A DNA stretch of 62,713 nucleotides. Origin: Termitomyces sp. T153 (taxonomy: Eukaryota; Basidiomycota; Agaricomycetes; Agaricales; Lyophyllaceae). This document shows, piece after piece, positions 34,301-47,059 of the stretch (position 1 is its first letter; each line of letters opens with the position of its first letter). The stretch lies in NCBI GenBank assembly GCA_018296165.2, contig JACKQL020000192.1, forward strand, positions 1-62,713. Reading direction: 5' to 3'. Made by a program: the position numbers and the translations under genes. A model generated the notes under the pieces. That model saw nothing but the letters and a program-made list of their open reading frames with translations, ran no database searches and was not told where the DNA came from.

Positions 34301-36054
34301 AGTCTGTTTGGCCGCAATTTGACCACGGTCTGATGGGAGTCTCACTGGCAGAAGGTGGTCATCACCTTTCTTTTCTTCTCTTTATTCATAAGCATATTTT
34401 ACACTCGTACTATTGTTCTTATGGTGAAGTGAGATAAGTCACGAAGATCATGTTACATACCATCTACAATTGTACCTATTGTGACAATTCTTCACAGCTT
34501 TACCTCGAACAAGCAAGTCATTTTCAATTCGTTTATCATGTTGTTCCTCGCTCTTTCCAGGAATGTGTGTTCACTATGTCCAAACAGTCTCAGAACTTTA
34601 TTCACGTTATTCAGACGGGATATGCATGCAAAATCTTCTTAAGTAGTGATCAGCTTCTTTAAAATTCTCTTGTGCAAAGGACATTGCTACGTCAGGGCAG
34701 CCAATACATGTATGTGAGATACATGATTAGTCTATGACATGTAAAGACTTGACCAAGAGTGCAACGCAGGAGTATATTAAAGCGGCGGCTTGTGCTATGC
34801 ATATTCCAAAAGGTGGTATATGGGCTACATATAATAGTTAACAGATCATCTCTCTTGATGTGCAACGTCAGCGACTCTTTACACGCCCCCCGAATTATTC
34901 GCACATATCATGTAACCGGGATGCCTTGTAGTCCACTACTTTAAGCAAAAATAAATAGAAAGACCAAGTTCTGCAGGTATCTCAAGATGCACGGCTGTAC
35001 ATTTGTACTATCATTATTGCAGATCCTTGTATGTTGTCTGAAGGTCTTCGGATGGAGGTCCGTGAAAATGTCTTTAGACATTACCACATAGTGGCGCATT
35101 CACACATTGATTCCAAGACAGAAGGCTTCATATGAGTTGTTGAAAGATTTTACAAACACTTTGTCCTTCGGTAGGATCCGGAATCTTCGCACCTCGGTAG
35201 AAAGCAGTGTGAGTTACCATGAACATCATAAAGACTGAGTACGACTTAATTCGCACAAGAATCAAAAAGAAGCTTACGCCCAGAATTCCCAGATACCTCG
35301 AAGCGTTCGAAGGCATGATAAGTAAATAAACTGTAGTAACGTTGTAGAAGCACAATGAGATGACAAAAAGGAGTTTGAAAAGGAGGTGAAAAAGGAGTGA
35401 CGCGCGAACGACGATGGCTAAGGTCTTCATGGGTGCAACGCCTGGTAGGTGCAACTACTTACTGGTCCTAGCAGCAGTGGAATTGACGATACCACTTGAT
35501 AGGTGCACACCAACTGGGCCTCCAGCATTGGACCCCTCGCTCATAGCAAGCAACTGTATGTAGGATGTTAGTGTGTGGAGGACGAGTTATACAAGGGTCA
35601 TTATACCTCAGGAAAGAAGAATGCAAGACAAACGCAAGAAAAAAAAAGTAAACAAAGGCAACGTCACATGGTCTTCCAACTCCCGTCATACGAGAGTAGA
35701 AACGTCGTCGACTTTGACCAGGATATGCATGTCAGTAACTTCCGCCCTAGAGAGGGTAACAGTGATAGTATATATAGGCAAAAAGATATAAATTCTACGA
35801 CAAACAAATAACAAAACATAAAAACATGACTTGGATAGACTGAGAGGAACGACTCAACCTCGACCTACTCCTTGCCAACAAACACAGCCTGTTGTGATTT
35901 GGCGGGTACCGGCTCTAAGGAGGAGGGTGGTCAGCGATGATGGAAGAGAAGGCGAGGGTGAAAGAACACGAGAGTAGCAACAGAGAAAGAGCACGACGTT
36001 TGGGCCCAAGAGGAAAAAAATGAAGGATAAAAATTAGAAAAACACTCACCACAA
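34301..36054. other. no clear gene; one hydrophobic ORF
   Basis: The minus-strand frame at 35454-35128 (108 codons) is strongly hydrophobic with two or three possible membrane helices (LLFHLLFKLLFVISLCFYNV, YLGILGVSFFLILV). It could be the end of a seven-helix protein gene of the kind common in mushrooms, with an upstream exon starting MSEGSNAGGPVG near 35548, but I could not join them. The rest shows nothing recognisable. Confidence 0.35.
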
Positions 36055-37180
36055 CCGAACACGTGTCCAATTTCGATTGCACCACCGTCGACATTGGATG
36101 CAATACATTGCCTGACTCGCAAACGCCTCGTTTATCTCAAAGAATCAATATCAACAAGTGTGAGGCCTGTTGTTTGGAGGACCTGTGCGACGTGCTCAGT
36201 TTCAAGTCAACAAATGATGAAAATCCGAAAGTCCGTACGCAGGTTCAATGCCCATAATCTTCAGTGGCACCCTTGCTGTTACCGCAAACTTGCCTCTAAC
36301 CAACATACCCAGCCTTTCTACTACATCGCGCCGCGCAAGCACAACCGCAGCAGCTCCTTCACTAACCTGACTCGTGCTTGCCCCGTGCATCTTCCTGTCC
36401 TTGATAATTGCAGGTTTCAGTTCGCGCAACTCGCCTTTGTAACGCCTCTCACATCCCATCATCACTATCCACGAGCTCCTCCCGCTTTTGTTCCTCCTTG
36501 TTCTTGTTCGTATTGTGCACCGTAAATCTAGGAGGGAGAATTTCGGTTGAAAATCTGCCTTTTGGGCAGCGAAGGCATCTTGGGAGTCTCTGGAAATGGA
36601 TAATGTGTAAAAAAAACGGCTTTAGATGAGGAGAAGACTGGGAGGAAAAGACAGTCTTCTGGGAGGGATACGTGAGTAATTCGATTGAGAATGATGAAGG
36701 ATGCTTGAAGATCCATAGCTCATCATCATGCTCTGTACGTCTGCGCCTGCACAATCGTCAGCCCGGGGCTGAAAGTAACGAACAAGGCAAACACGTACCA
36801 ATGACGATATCGATCTCGCTTGCACGTATACAATTCGCGATCTCGTTCATGACTAGTGAGTCCACTTGAGTAACGCCTGTTTACTCTGTACAAACTCGTC
36901 GTGTCTGGTATTTCCTGCATGCAACGCAGCCATACGGGCTGTATTTCCTCCTTCGCCAAGTGGGAGAACGTTGCCAACACTGATGTCCTCAATGAGCTTG
37001 GGGTCTAGGCGGACAGAGGATTAGGCGGCATGGAGATCATAGAGAAGAGGTCGGGGCGTCTATTTTTGAAGACGCCTTTACGGGCTTTGGAGATTACAGT
37101 GCAGATGGCAGAGAGGACATTTGGCGAGGAAGGGCTAAAGAGACGGTTGTGGAGAGCAAGATGAGTTTGTTCTATGTATA
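36055..37180 (-). pseudogene. peroxisomal 3-ketoacyl-CoA thiolase, decayed
   Basis: Thiolase performs the last cut of fatty-acid beta-oxidation. Readable family blocks, 5' to 3': KARKGVFKN (about 37090), LDPKLIEDISVGNVLP (37010), TARMAALHAG (36940), a damaged active-site region where the NRQCSSGLT motif reads as NRRYSSGLT in the other frame (36890), NEIANCIRASEIDIVIG (36850), STSQVSEGAAAVVLARRDVV (36380), SFEINEAFASQA (36130) and GGAIEIGH (36080). The catalytic Cys region is frameshifted and the final CxG segment (usually GTGMG) is absent, with the relic ending in unrelated DNA. The His of NEAF and GH motifs can still be seen. Non-functional. Confidence 0.78.
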
Positions 37181-38010
37181 AGCTAAGAACCTGTATCCAA
37201 GTGATTGTTTCCGACGGAGTATCGTTGGTTCTCTGGTTAGTCTAGGCCGTGGAATCGCGATTTGGAAAATGCCAAAGTCGTCATATCTTATCTAAATCTT
37301 ATCTAATCTGCCACGTTGACGACTTGATTTAGTGTGTTAGTGTTTTAGTGTTAGTTTGACCTACACTTATCCGTATCGTTAGCCCTGAACAGAGGCCGAC
37401 TTATAGCATTGAAATGAAATCAGCTACGGATTGGAACATGTGCATTCACACGCTCATTACTCATTCAAAGTTTATTTCGATTTTCATATAGAATGACACA
37501 ATTGAATAAAATTGGCGTACTTAAGGAAGCGGCAGTCAGGATCAGACCATGGAGCAAAAACAATGTCAGAGGAAGGAGTGAACTCATTTCTGTGTGCAGA
37601 GTGGTCGTAGTCGTTAAAACCAGCGTTTGTAAATTGATAAGAGACAAGAAATAGTCCTTCGGGCCGCATTGTGAAGTCGGGCAGGGTGTGACAGCCCAGA
37701 TCCATGGTCACGAATTGGTCATACCTTCAACGTTTGGGCTCAATTTACTGGACACTGTATTCCAACACCCAAAGACGCCTGAATAGACCATTCTTACATC
37801 GCTGCAGACGTCATTATTATCCTACAACGTTCTCTCTTGAGATATCAGCTGTTCCAAGCTACGTGTCGTGCATTCGGTACTTGACTCCCTTGGCCTGGTT
37901 GACTGCTTACTTGTATACAGAGACCCAGCAAGCTCGGCAGTCTAGTAGGACAAACAACTAGACAAGGGCAACCTCAAAGGAAGGATAGTGAAAGGTCTTG
38001 TAAAGCAACA
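37181..38010. other. no gene recognised
   Basis: A minus-strand frame at 37711-37484 (75 codons, MTMDLGCHTLPDFTMRPEGL) has even composition and may be an exon of something lost; I do not know its family. Confidence 0.35.
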
Positions 38011-39470
38011 ATGGAGCACGCACTGGCATATCATGAGCCATCTATTGCGACTATTCTTCTCCAATCTTCGTTTCTCATTTCCTCCAATGTAGTCTGTCAT
38101 ATCTTGGATTGGTTCTTTGCATGCGGCATCGTGGGACAGATATTTATTGGCATTTCATTTGGCGAGCCCTACGGTCTCGGTCTCGGTCTGCTCTTGCCCA
38201 AGTTTCAGCAAGCAGTGGTATCGCTTGGCTATATAGGCCTGATCTTGTTATGCTTCCAGGGCGGTACACATAGTTCGCTGGCGGATCTATGGGTGAACAA
38301 GCATCTGTCTTTTGTAATTGCGCTCACAGGAATCTTACTTCCCATAGCTTTGTCATTCCTTCTTATCCCCCTCATTAATAATACCACGGCAACTAGTTCG
38401 GACAAGATGACCGCTTTGCAAGCCTTTGCAGTGAATGCGGCGCTCTCAGCAACATCGCTTGGCACATCATTCAGTATCATCTCTGTGGCAGGCCTGCAGC
38501 AAGAGAAAGTCGGTATTATCCTATCAAGCGCAGCAATGATGGATGATGTCGTGGGGTTGGTTTTGATTGCCATCACTAAAGTGCTCAGCTTGTCTGGTGG
38601 AGGAGGAGACCAGCAGAGCATTGGTGCCACTGTTGCAAGGCCCATTGTAGCCATTTTCGGAAGTGTTATTGTGCTAACATTGATTTTGTGGATGCTGCAA
38701 TACAGTTTGCCAGCTCTCTCTCGACTAGTTGTCAAAGGTTGTATTAAATGCATGACAAATACCATTTCAAGACTCTGGAGATGGAATACAGCTGAAATGA
38801 GCCTGTTCCTGCATCTATTACTTCTTTTTACAATCGTGGCAGCCAGTACCTATGCAGGTACATCACTTCTTTTCATGGCGTTCTTATCTGGCATTGCAAT
38901 TGCGTGGTTAACAGAGAAACATAGTCTATCATTCAACAAAATTGATCATAACCTGGTGGGGAAAACAGTGCACTCACGCTATCTCCAGCAAATACAGGAC
39001 TACCTGTTGTTACCTTTCTTCTTTGCCTCTATTGGCTTTGCAATCCCATCAAAGACATGTTCTCCACTCATGTGGTCTGGAAGGGATTGGTTTACACTCT
39101 ACTCATGGCCTTTGCAAAATTCTTGACCGGTACCTGGGTTCTTTCCTCGAAAGAGTCTTTCATAAGTAAAATTTCAGTGGACCTTCCTTGTCCTTTGCTC
39201 AACATCACATGAACCAAAGCTGGTCTCTTGATTGGGTTTGCAATGATGGCACGCGGCGAGGTTGCTTTCCTGATTGCCTCAATTGCCCAGGGGGCAGGCA
39301 TCTTCACCAATGGGGAAATCTACATGGTGATCATTTGGGCAGCCATGCTTTGCACCATCATTGGACCCATCAGTACCGGTATTATTGTCAAGTCAATGGC
39401 AATCCAGCAGCAGACCGAAACCAAACCTCTACTACCTGGGGCAGCAGAGGATCAAACCTCAGATTTATAG
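38011..39470 (+). pseudogene. CPA2 (Kef-type) monovalent cation/H+ antiporter, recently broken
   Basis: An intronless frame of 371 codons (38011-39126) starts MEHALAYHEPSIATILLQSS and holds about ten membrane helices, including LGYIGLILLCFQGG, the core SLGTSFSIISVAGLQ and AAMMDDVVGLVLIAIT, in which the DD pair is the likely ion site. A one-base loss near 39053 shifts the frame; the true continuation KDMFSTHVVWKGLVYTLLMA and GLLIGFAMMARGEVAFLIAS, SIAQGAG lies in the next frame, interrupted by TGA at about 39211. The end LLPGAAEDQTSDL is at 39470. Two lesions in about 485 codons and otherwise clean sequence point to recent inactivation. A sequencing error or read-through at either site would have to be excluded. 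Confidence 0.8.
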
Positions 39471-42354
39471 ATCTCGATGATGCTATCCATTGTTGCAAAT
39501 ACGTATGGGTTTGACATTGAGATGTATAGGGGCAATGCAATACAAAGTGGGTTGTGTCCATGCTCCACTTTCCTCTTGTGGATTCTTCACTTTAAATATC
39601 TTCTGCAGAATTTTGGTATTGACTCTTTGGACTTTTCTTGCAACTCTTCATTCCAATTTGGGTAATTCCCTCTGTTTTATCCTGATGTATTTTGATCTGA
39701 ACCTTATTGTACTTCCCCTCTCAATTCAAGTAACACTTTCTGCTTTTTTGTCTAGTGCTGCTACCTCCTTTCTGAAATTTTCTCTACTTTGACTTTTGCC
39801 CTTGGGCTTTGTGTGAACTTTTCCCCCACAAGTACAGTGCAGTGTACAATGGGCATGATCTCGGAGTGATGTCTGCACATCACATCAAGTGTTCTTCACA
39901 TCATGTCAAATTCTGGTTTTAGCAATGCTGCATGACAACTGTAAATATCAATTATGGTAATTATGATCTGTGGAAAAAGTCATGATGAGGACAGGTATGA
40001 AATCTAGCTCCAATGATTTCCAGTGATATTGCATGTGTATAAGTGCCAGATGGGTTGCTCAGATTGATCCCCATCAAAGGTTTCAATTTCACACCTCTGT
40101 CACTAAGCACAATCTGAACAATTGAGGATTGCTCTGCTCTGGTATCTCTGGACTTATCATTACCCCTGAGAAACAGCAACTTATCCAAAGATTTGGACAA
40201 GACTTGTTGAGGAATTGGTTTCTCATCCAACAAATGTCTCCTTATGCTATGGTTGACTGTTCATACAGGAACACTGCTTCCAATTAGAGCCACTGTAGTC
40301 TATTCTTCAGCTCAGTAAGATATATATCTCAAAGTCCCACAATTCCTTCTGATTTATTCTGGGTACAATGCTCACTCTTGGAGCTCTAGATGGAGATTAG
40401 CCACAACTTTCCTTGGTCTTCTAATGTACACATGCTTTTTTGTTGTGGAATTTAACAGGCATTGGTTGGATATATATTTTTCCTGCCTAGCACTATGCCT
40501 CTTCCCAAGCGTCCAGATTACATGAACACCAGACAGGAAAATGGGGTGTAGTCCAAAACTGGCTTTAACTCATCTCATATTTGAGCAATGTGTTCTGTTG
40601 ATCATAATGAGTGTAGCCAATCATTAATGATGCCTTCATCATTTGGCAGGCATGGATTGTTTTTGAAAATGTCACTGGGCACTGTATATTTAAATAGCAC
40701 TTGGTCTATTGACTCTCAGTATGTGGCAGATTTGACTAGGTCTTGTATCAGCTGATATCTCTACAGTGGTCACACTGGTGTTTCTGGGCATATTCTCCAA
40801 TCCCAATGTTCCAATGGCAGGTATACTATCCAACAGTACAAGTGCATCTCTCCTACTCAATGGAACTACAATTATGTCATTTTTGACCAATTTTGTTGCA
40901 ACATCCTTCATTGGCTGGAAATTGGTATGCATTTACTTAGTAGATTATAATACTTGTCTACTGTGTATTTATGTTAATGCAGGGCACACTTGAGATTCTT
41001 GCAGAAGAACATAAATTCCCAACAGCATCAAAGATAGATTATGGCATGTCATACATCTCTTGGTAGATGCTGGAGCTGTCTATAGTGTACTTCAGGTAGG
41101 ATTTTGCAAGCTTATGGCCTAGGAAGCAATAAATATCAAGCCTGCAGTTGTATTACATTGTCCCTAGCATTGAAATGAGCCCCGATAATCTTTGGAGATG
41201 TGACTACAATGGTTTATTATTCCATTTCAGTAAGTACAATCCTTCCTTATAGTTCTATACATGCTTACTTTTTTTGCAGGTTGTCTACCCAGCATTGACA
41301 ATTGCCCTCATCCATGGGTAATTTTCAATTGGGGGTATACATCAGACAGTGAATGCCCTCCAAATTTCTTCTCCAGGTGTATGATTGGATGTAAATTCAA
41401 CTGAACCCACTTACTATGAATCTTCCATATTTCAATAGCTTTTCCTGTGATATATCTGCTTTCTGAATTTGACTCTTTCCAGCTAGTCACTCATCACGAC
41501 CCCTCCCTCCCCTGCTTATTTATGTGTCTGTTTCATAAAAATTATGTGATGTTGCTCTACTATTTATTGCATAATTGTTACATTCTCAATTTCAACTGAT
41601 ACAGGAGATATTGCAATTCCTGATAGATACAATTAAATTCATCAGCCTGCTTGGCATCTCACCTCCATAGTACAGCCACTGATGAAAGGCAGCCTCCCAA
41701 GCCAAAGCAAATGTATTGCCATTGCAGTACGTGCAATGAGACAGCATCAAAGAACCTAGATGTGGTTCTAGCAGGACTAATACATACAGAAAAGTAGTTA
41801 TGTGGAGCAAAAATGACTTGGAAAGAACAGTTCTCTGGCCTACTTTTTTTCATATCCATTCCTATTTTTCAAGGAGCAGTTGTGGCATAGCCATATGTAG
41901 CCCCCTACAATACGTACAAGGTGTGATTTACGGCGCCTTCTTCCTCAGGCTTCCCTGTCCTGGATTGAAAGTCTTTCCAGAAAGTTGATTCATGTCACTT
42001 GATTCACAGTCCTGAAGTTTATACAGTGGTTATCCGGGTAAACAACAGTTCCTTTCTACAAGAAACTCTAATTTAATTGATCACTAGCCAGTTTTCAGGG
42101 TATCCATCTCAAACTATTGTGACAAATTTGACAGAGCAAGTTGCAGTCTTTCTCCTTTCAGAATCAATCCTTTCAATCACGGGTCGACCATGTACTCGGC
42201 ATGTTGTATATCTGTTCCTTTGCTGAACTGATGTAGCTGTATGTTTTCATCCAAATCTAGATCTCATAGTGAATCAGTAGGAGTTCAAAAAAGATCAACT
42301 GCAATTGGAGTACCTTGGAAAAACCGAGAAGTGGTGCCTTGCGTTTGTCCGCCT
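39471..42354. other. AT-rich gap with relics
   Basis: Mostly non-coding. The minus frame 40233-39961 (MLDEKPIPQQVLSKSLDKLL) may come from an element but is not assignable. A seven-helix protein scrap is annotated at 40730-41330. The rest shows nothing I can name. Confidence 0.4.
40730..41330 (+). pseudogene. fragment of a basidiomycete seven-helix membrane protein
   Basis: One exon reads SADISTVVTLVFLGIFSNPN, TIMSFLTNFVATSFIGWKL and ends at a good donor (40926). After an intron the sequence VIHLLVDAGAVYSVLQ appears in a shifted frame (about 41045-41095), and after a further intron VVYPALTIALIHG (41280-41318). The order ..FLTN..ATSLIAWK.., LLVESGAVYxVLQ, IYPxLIxVL is that of the large family of mushroom seven-helix proteins of unknown function. 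The first half is missing and the frame is broken, so this is a relic. Confidence 0.5.
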
Positions 42355-44227
42355 TCATTGAGAATTGCTCGCGCTGTTTTCCTGTAGTTCAAAGTCACCA
42401 GAAGACTGTTGACGTACACTGGTTTTGAACGATGCGAAAACGGTACATAAGTAGTAGTGAAGTGACAACTAACGCTTGCTCCGTATCAGTGTTAAGGAGA
42501 TAAAACCGAAGTTTTGAGGCAAGGCGAGCCACTGAAACACCAGAGATCAGACAGCCTGACAAACACTATTGTTAAAATACATACAAGAATGAGAGTCAGT
42601 GAAGATGCACCACTACGTCCAGTGAATCAGTCAATCTTGAGTTCTCATCAATCGAAGTTCACCTCGTAAGTAACCCTGGTCATGTGATATTCAGAGTATA
42701 GCATGGCCGAGGGAAGGCGATGGACCTCACCAATATTAACAGTGTATAATATAAGCTTCTTCACCACGGTTTCCGTCCTAGAGAGAAGCTTAGGTTTGAT
42801 TTCAAGATTCTGAGAGGGGGACGATGCAAGAACCTTGCAAAACCTGACCTAATCTCGATCTCAATCAGAACAGTCAAATTATACATAGAACTTACCGGTT
42901 ACGGTGCAGATGAAACCACAGGGATATGGAAATCGCAATATCGCAGATCGAAGTAGCAGCCAACTCAATACTCCCACCTATCTAGTAATGTTGTCATGAT
43001 CACCCAAATCTTGCACATTTGGAATTCATCTACCTGGCCCATCTGTTCATGTACAGCGGACAACAAATGCTGCACCGTCCTGAATGGCAGCCATACATGT
43101 GAGCATTATTAAATGCAGCAATCAAGTACAAAGGTACTCACAGATCTCCCCACAGAACTGGAGCAAAACGACTAGTAGGTTATTGATAGATATTAGTATC
43201 AAGTGTACATACCGAAGCCGAAAACTAAATTTGAACGGAGAAGAGTCATTCAATGAGACAATAGTTGATATAACTTTAACGAAAGCTAACCCAACTGCAA
43301 TAAAGACAAGCTGGACTGAACGGCAAGAGATAGAGCGAAGTAAAACTGAGTAGAGGAAGAGGCATACTAGGAAGTAAACGAGTTTCATGTTTCCGCTCAC
43401 TGTACCGTTGGTCAGAAACCGTTATGACAGGAACAAAGTGAAACGTACACATGTAAACTCTCATGATGTATAGTCTATGGGCATATCTTCATTAGCCCTG
43501 GCAACTTTGAGTATTTCATCAACAGAGATCCTACCCTTGGACACAGCTCGTGATAAGATACTGGAAGAAACCTTCAAACGAAACGTTCATCGACTACTCG
43601 GACCACTCACTGTCGCTATTATGGATGCCTGTGGGGAAACAAGGTCAAGAAATAGAAGTCAGATGTCTCGATATCTCACCCCGAGGGACCTAGTCCACAT
43701 CCACTATGGGAATGTCGATTCCAGAAATTAGAGCGGCAACGCACCAGTGAAAGTCAAGAAGGCCACGGTGTTTTTCAGGACGCCGACAAATGATGTACCA
43801 GTAGTGTACCACTTCCGCTACCATAGCAAAGTGAAATGTATCGAGAATACTAAGGACCGGTCAATCTCGACTTGAACCGGAAGCAAGGACTGCACACAAT
43901 GACCCCCAGACCTACGACGTGGTACAGACTGAACAACTGAATATACTTGTCAATATTGTCATTCTCACCCCCATCCGCACAAAAAGTTTGTCCTGGCGGT
44001 ATCTGCGAAGGTATATAACAACTTGGGATATAGTAATCCCGAACAAGCTTTTGCGATCAGAGTTCAGCTGAGGAGAGTTGACAGAGTGCTGACTACGTAC
44101 AAACAGCCAATCATCATGCCTTTCTCATTGGGTCAATACAAGAGGTGGGGCAGTAATGGTCCTCACCTATAACGAAGGGGCCGTAGACATCTCCAAATCT
44201 GACGAGCTCGGCCTCGGCGTCTGCCAT
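42355..44227 (-). CDS. seven-helix membrane protein, DUF6534-like, possibly intact
   Basis: These proteins are abundant in Agaricomycetes and of unknown function. Likely start ATG at 44227: MADAEAELVRFGDVYGPFVI. Then, across short introns, LFGITISQVVIYLRRYRQDK (about 44030), SLYHVVGLGVIVCSPCFR (43900), YFLVCLFLYSVLLRSISCRS and VQLVFIAVGLAFVKVISTIV (43390-43250), GGSIELAATSICDIAISISL (42960-42900), RTETVVKKLILYTVNIG (42780) and a polar end SSGDFELQENSASNSQ with TGA at 42357-42355. The order of helices and the GGS..CD segment before the sixth helix match the family. I did not verify every junction, so one or two lesions could be hidden. It is the gene next to the P450. Confidence 0.5.
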
Positions 44228-44817
44228 ACAGCGTAAAACAAACGAGCGCAGGAGCAGCTTGAAATGAACGATTCTGAGAGAGCAGAAGAAGTTGTTGATC
44301 GAGCTTCCAAGAGTTTTTATATCAACCTGGATGAAATTTAGTGGATCACCCATCCAACAGAGCTGGATCTCATCGACCGGCCGGGTCCGGGTCCGCAGAC
44401 CACAAGACTGTCTCTAGACAACCTTACAAGAACGACTGACCAAGATTGCTGCCAAATTCTCAAGGATAAAGTTAAAGAAAGTCAAAATAGTGTTGTAACA
44501 TGATGTTGCCGAGAGACAGGAATAAGCGAACCAACGTTAAGAAGTCAAGTAGAATCCGAGTAGCGGATCATCCCAGCTGTCATCTATAGAAGTGTCTTTT
44601 AGCTACTCTTGTCTCAAACTCCTAAGACATACAGTACAAGCATTCTGGATACATAGCAGGCTGACGCATCATAGTTATCAAGCTTCTTAAACAATGCATT
44701 ATATTCGTTCAACATCGTCGAAGAGTCTAAAAGAAGTATCCGTGTTATTACATTTCTCACGCACGATCATATTTACGAAACACGTCAGGGCAAGACCACA
44801 TGCACTCAGGCCAAACC
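44228..44817. other. intergenic, no gene seen
   Basis: Lies between the 5' end of the DUF6534-like gene and the 3' end of the P450. The open frame across 44353-44228 is upstream of the chosen start and probably leader sequence. Confidence 0.5.
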
Positions 44818-46856
44818 TCAGACCTCGTGCGTTGTCTGCTCCACTTTAGTGACAGCGTCTTTACTCCTCGGGACGATCCGGAAACCGAAGGGCTTAGGTC
44901 GACTAAAGCAACATCTATAAGAATTTCTGTAGAGGCCGGATACCGAACTCGCCTGAACAAGCCTGAAGTATATTCGACGTGTGGTTCGATTTCTTGACCA
45001 GCGGGATTGACAGGCTTCATGAGCTTATAAACGGAGAGCACGGAAGCAGCAACAATCCAAATCGTATCTAATGCCAGCCATCTGCCGGGACAAATCCTTC
45101 TCCCAAATCCAAAAGCAGTCGTCGGAGTAGGATTGATCCCTTGACGGAAATTGTCATCAGCATCCAAGTACCGGTCTGGCTTGAACTCCATGGGGTTCGG
45201 ATAATGCTTGAGGACGGAATAATGAATTTTAGCAGGTTTTCACATGAAAACTTAATATGTAGTACATACCTCATCGTCATGAAGTATCGTCCTTGGGAAT
45301 GATGGGGATTCGATCGACACCGAGTAAGTTATGTAACTCACCAAATGTTGCCAAGAACTGTTGTTCCTTTGGGAATTCTATATCCCTTGTGATCATCGTT
45401 CTCTGTCAGAAGATGGGCCAATGCTATGTTGACAGCGGGGTTCCATCGTAGACACTCCCACACTAAACACTCCAGGTATGGAAGATTATCTCGATCAGAA
45501 AAATCGGGCAACCGATCATGAGGAACGAAACGGTCTAACTCGGCTTGGGCTTTCTTCTGAGCTTCTGGATGCAATACCATTGCCAGGAAGAATGTAGCAA
45601 GAGTTGATAATGTCTGGAAGGAGCGTAAGTGACATACGACAACAATAGATGAAAGAGTATGCCACCGTGTCAGAACCTGCGGCATAGCTTGTCGCAGCAA
45701 CATCCTTGATTATCGTCTCTTTGTCCTCCCCACCCCCTTCTTGGAACCACCTTTCGAGCTCCGCACTCGTCAGGCAATACTCTGCAGAACCTCTCTTCTA
45801 CGTCACGTTAGAATATATTACCATTCTAAGCCGCAAGATTACCATTTGTTCCTTCACCATATCAAAAGGTTGATTAAGCATCTTCATCGCAAGCTTTTTC
45901 CATTTGAATGCCTGACGTTTGAACTTCGCTCCCGGCATCCAGCTAGGCACATGTTTTACTGGATCGAAGATCAGTTTCTGATCATCCAGGATGTTTGAAT
46001 TTGGTAAAGCTTACGAAGAGGAATATAGTCAACCATATAACTACCGAAGACACCACTAGTTGTGATCCCAGCGAGGGCTGAGTCAGCAAGGGTAACATAC
46101 TCGTCCCCTTTCTCTGCTACGTGATGGCCATAACATATTTCAAGAACGATGGCTGCCGTCGTCCTAGAGTTTATTGAGGGATTTAGTTTTCTCCCGCAGA
46201 TATGATAGTGTTCTCACCTACGAAGGTAGCGATCGAGCAAGGCTGGATTCTCAGGGTCTAGATTCATTATATTGCGAAGCAGAATGTATGCATGCTTGAG
46301 CTGTAGGGCGTGATAATTCGAAACGCTCTTGGGCTGGAAATAGTTATTAAACATGTTTCGGTGTTGCTTGTACCAGTTGTTATAAGGCAAGCCAGAAAAC
46401 AAGAAACCGAAGCCCATGCTAATGGGAAGTCAAGTAAACTGCTGTCAGCTAAACAGCGGCGAAAGAAATCGCTTACAGTTCAGCTTGCATAGTTCTCACT
46501 GGCCTTGAAGAGTAGATAGCACCTTTCTTCTCAAGAAGCTCTTGAGCAGCTTCCAGAGAGTTGAGCACGAGCATAGGATTTCGAAAAACATCGAGATATA
46601 TCAAGTCCCCTTCATCATCAACACCTTTCAAGTAAATGTGCAAAGAATTGGAGAGAGCTTTACCGTATTTCTTGCGCCATTTGTTGTAGGCCAACCAAGG
46701 ATACATTCTCGGGAGTCTTTCCCTCTTACCAGCGCCGAACCATCCAATGCAAGGCCCGGGCGGCAAAGGAAGTGTGTGGTTCGACAAGAAAAGATGTCGA
46801 TAGGTTGCTGCACAGGCACAGAGCAAGAGGTAAGGCCACCAGCTAGTCATTGACAT
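44818..46856 (-). CDS. cytochrome P450 monooxygenase
   Basis: Ten exons: 46856-46664, 46609-46477, 46418-46218, 46163-46015, 45958-45843, 45797-45666, 45613-45342, 45291-45270, 45206-44944 and 44902-44818; 521 residues, every junction in frame. An N-terminal membrane anchor (SWWPYLLLCACAATY) is followed by the proline hinge LPLPPGP. The oxygen-binding motif AGSDTT is at 304-309, ExxR is ECLR at 361-364, the PERF region reads FKPDRYL, and the heme loop FGFGRRICPGR spans 438-448 with Cys445. It resembles the large mushroom-specific P450 clans (for example CYP5144-like), but I cannot fix the family. The 54-nt first intron is stop-free and could be read through. The 22-nt eighth exon encodes ILHDDE. 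It is transcribed divergently from the hydrolase. Confidence 0.93.
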
Positions 46857-47059
46857 CGTCGTTCAACATCAAAGGCTCGTTTTGTAGGTCTTCTCTGCCA
46901 AGTATACATACAGAACTTATGTACAAGTGATTTGAATGGATATTTAGTCCATGGGGAAGTGGATCGGCCCGACAGATTCCCACGTACGTCCTCCACGAAG
47001 TTTATAACTTATAGCAAAAAAAGTCCCGAACCAACTCTGTCACAAAATAGTGATAACAG
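46857..47059. promoter_or_regulatory. 203-bp divergent promoter between P450 and hydrolase
   Basis: The start codons of the two genes are 203 bp apart on opposite strands, so the control elements of both must lie here or overlap. No strong TATA box is visible. Shared regulation is an inference from the layout. Confidence 0.55.

Noticed and set aside
42355..44227. Mating-type pheromone receptor
   Set aside because: Helix pattern and GGS..CD block fit the DUF6534 class better than the STE3 class, and no homeodomain or pheromone gene is near.
46610..46663. First P450 intron as coding sequence
   Set aside because: It is open and in frame, but removing it gives KKYGDLIYLDVF, the usual family spacing, with good GT-AG ends.
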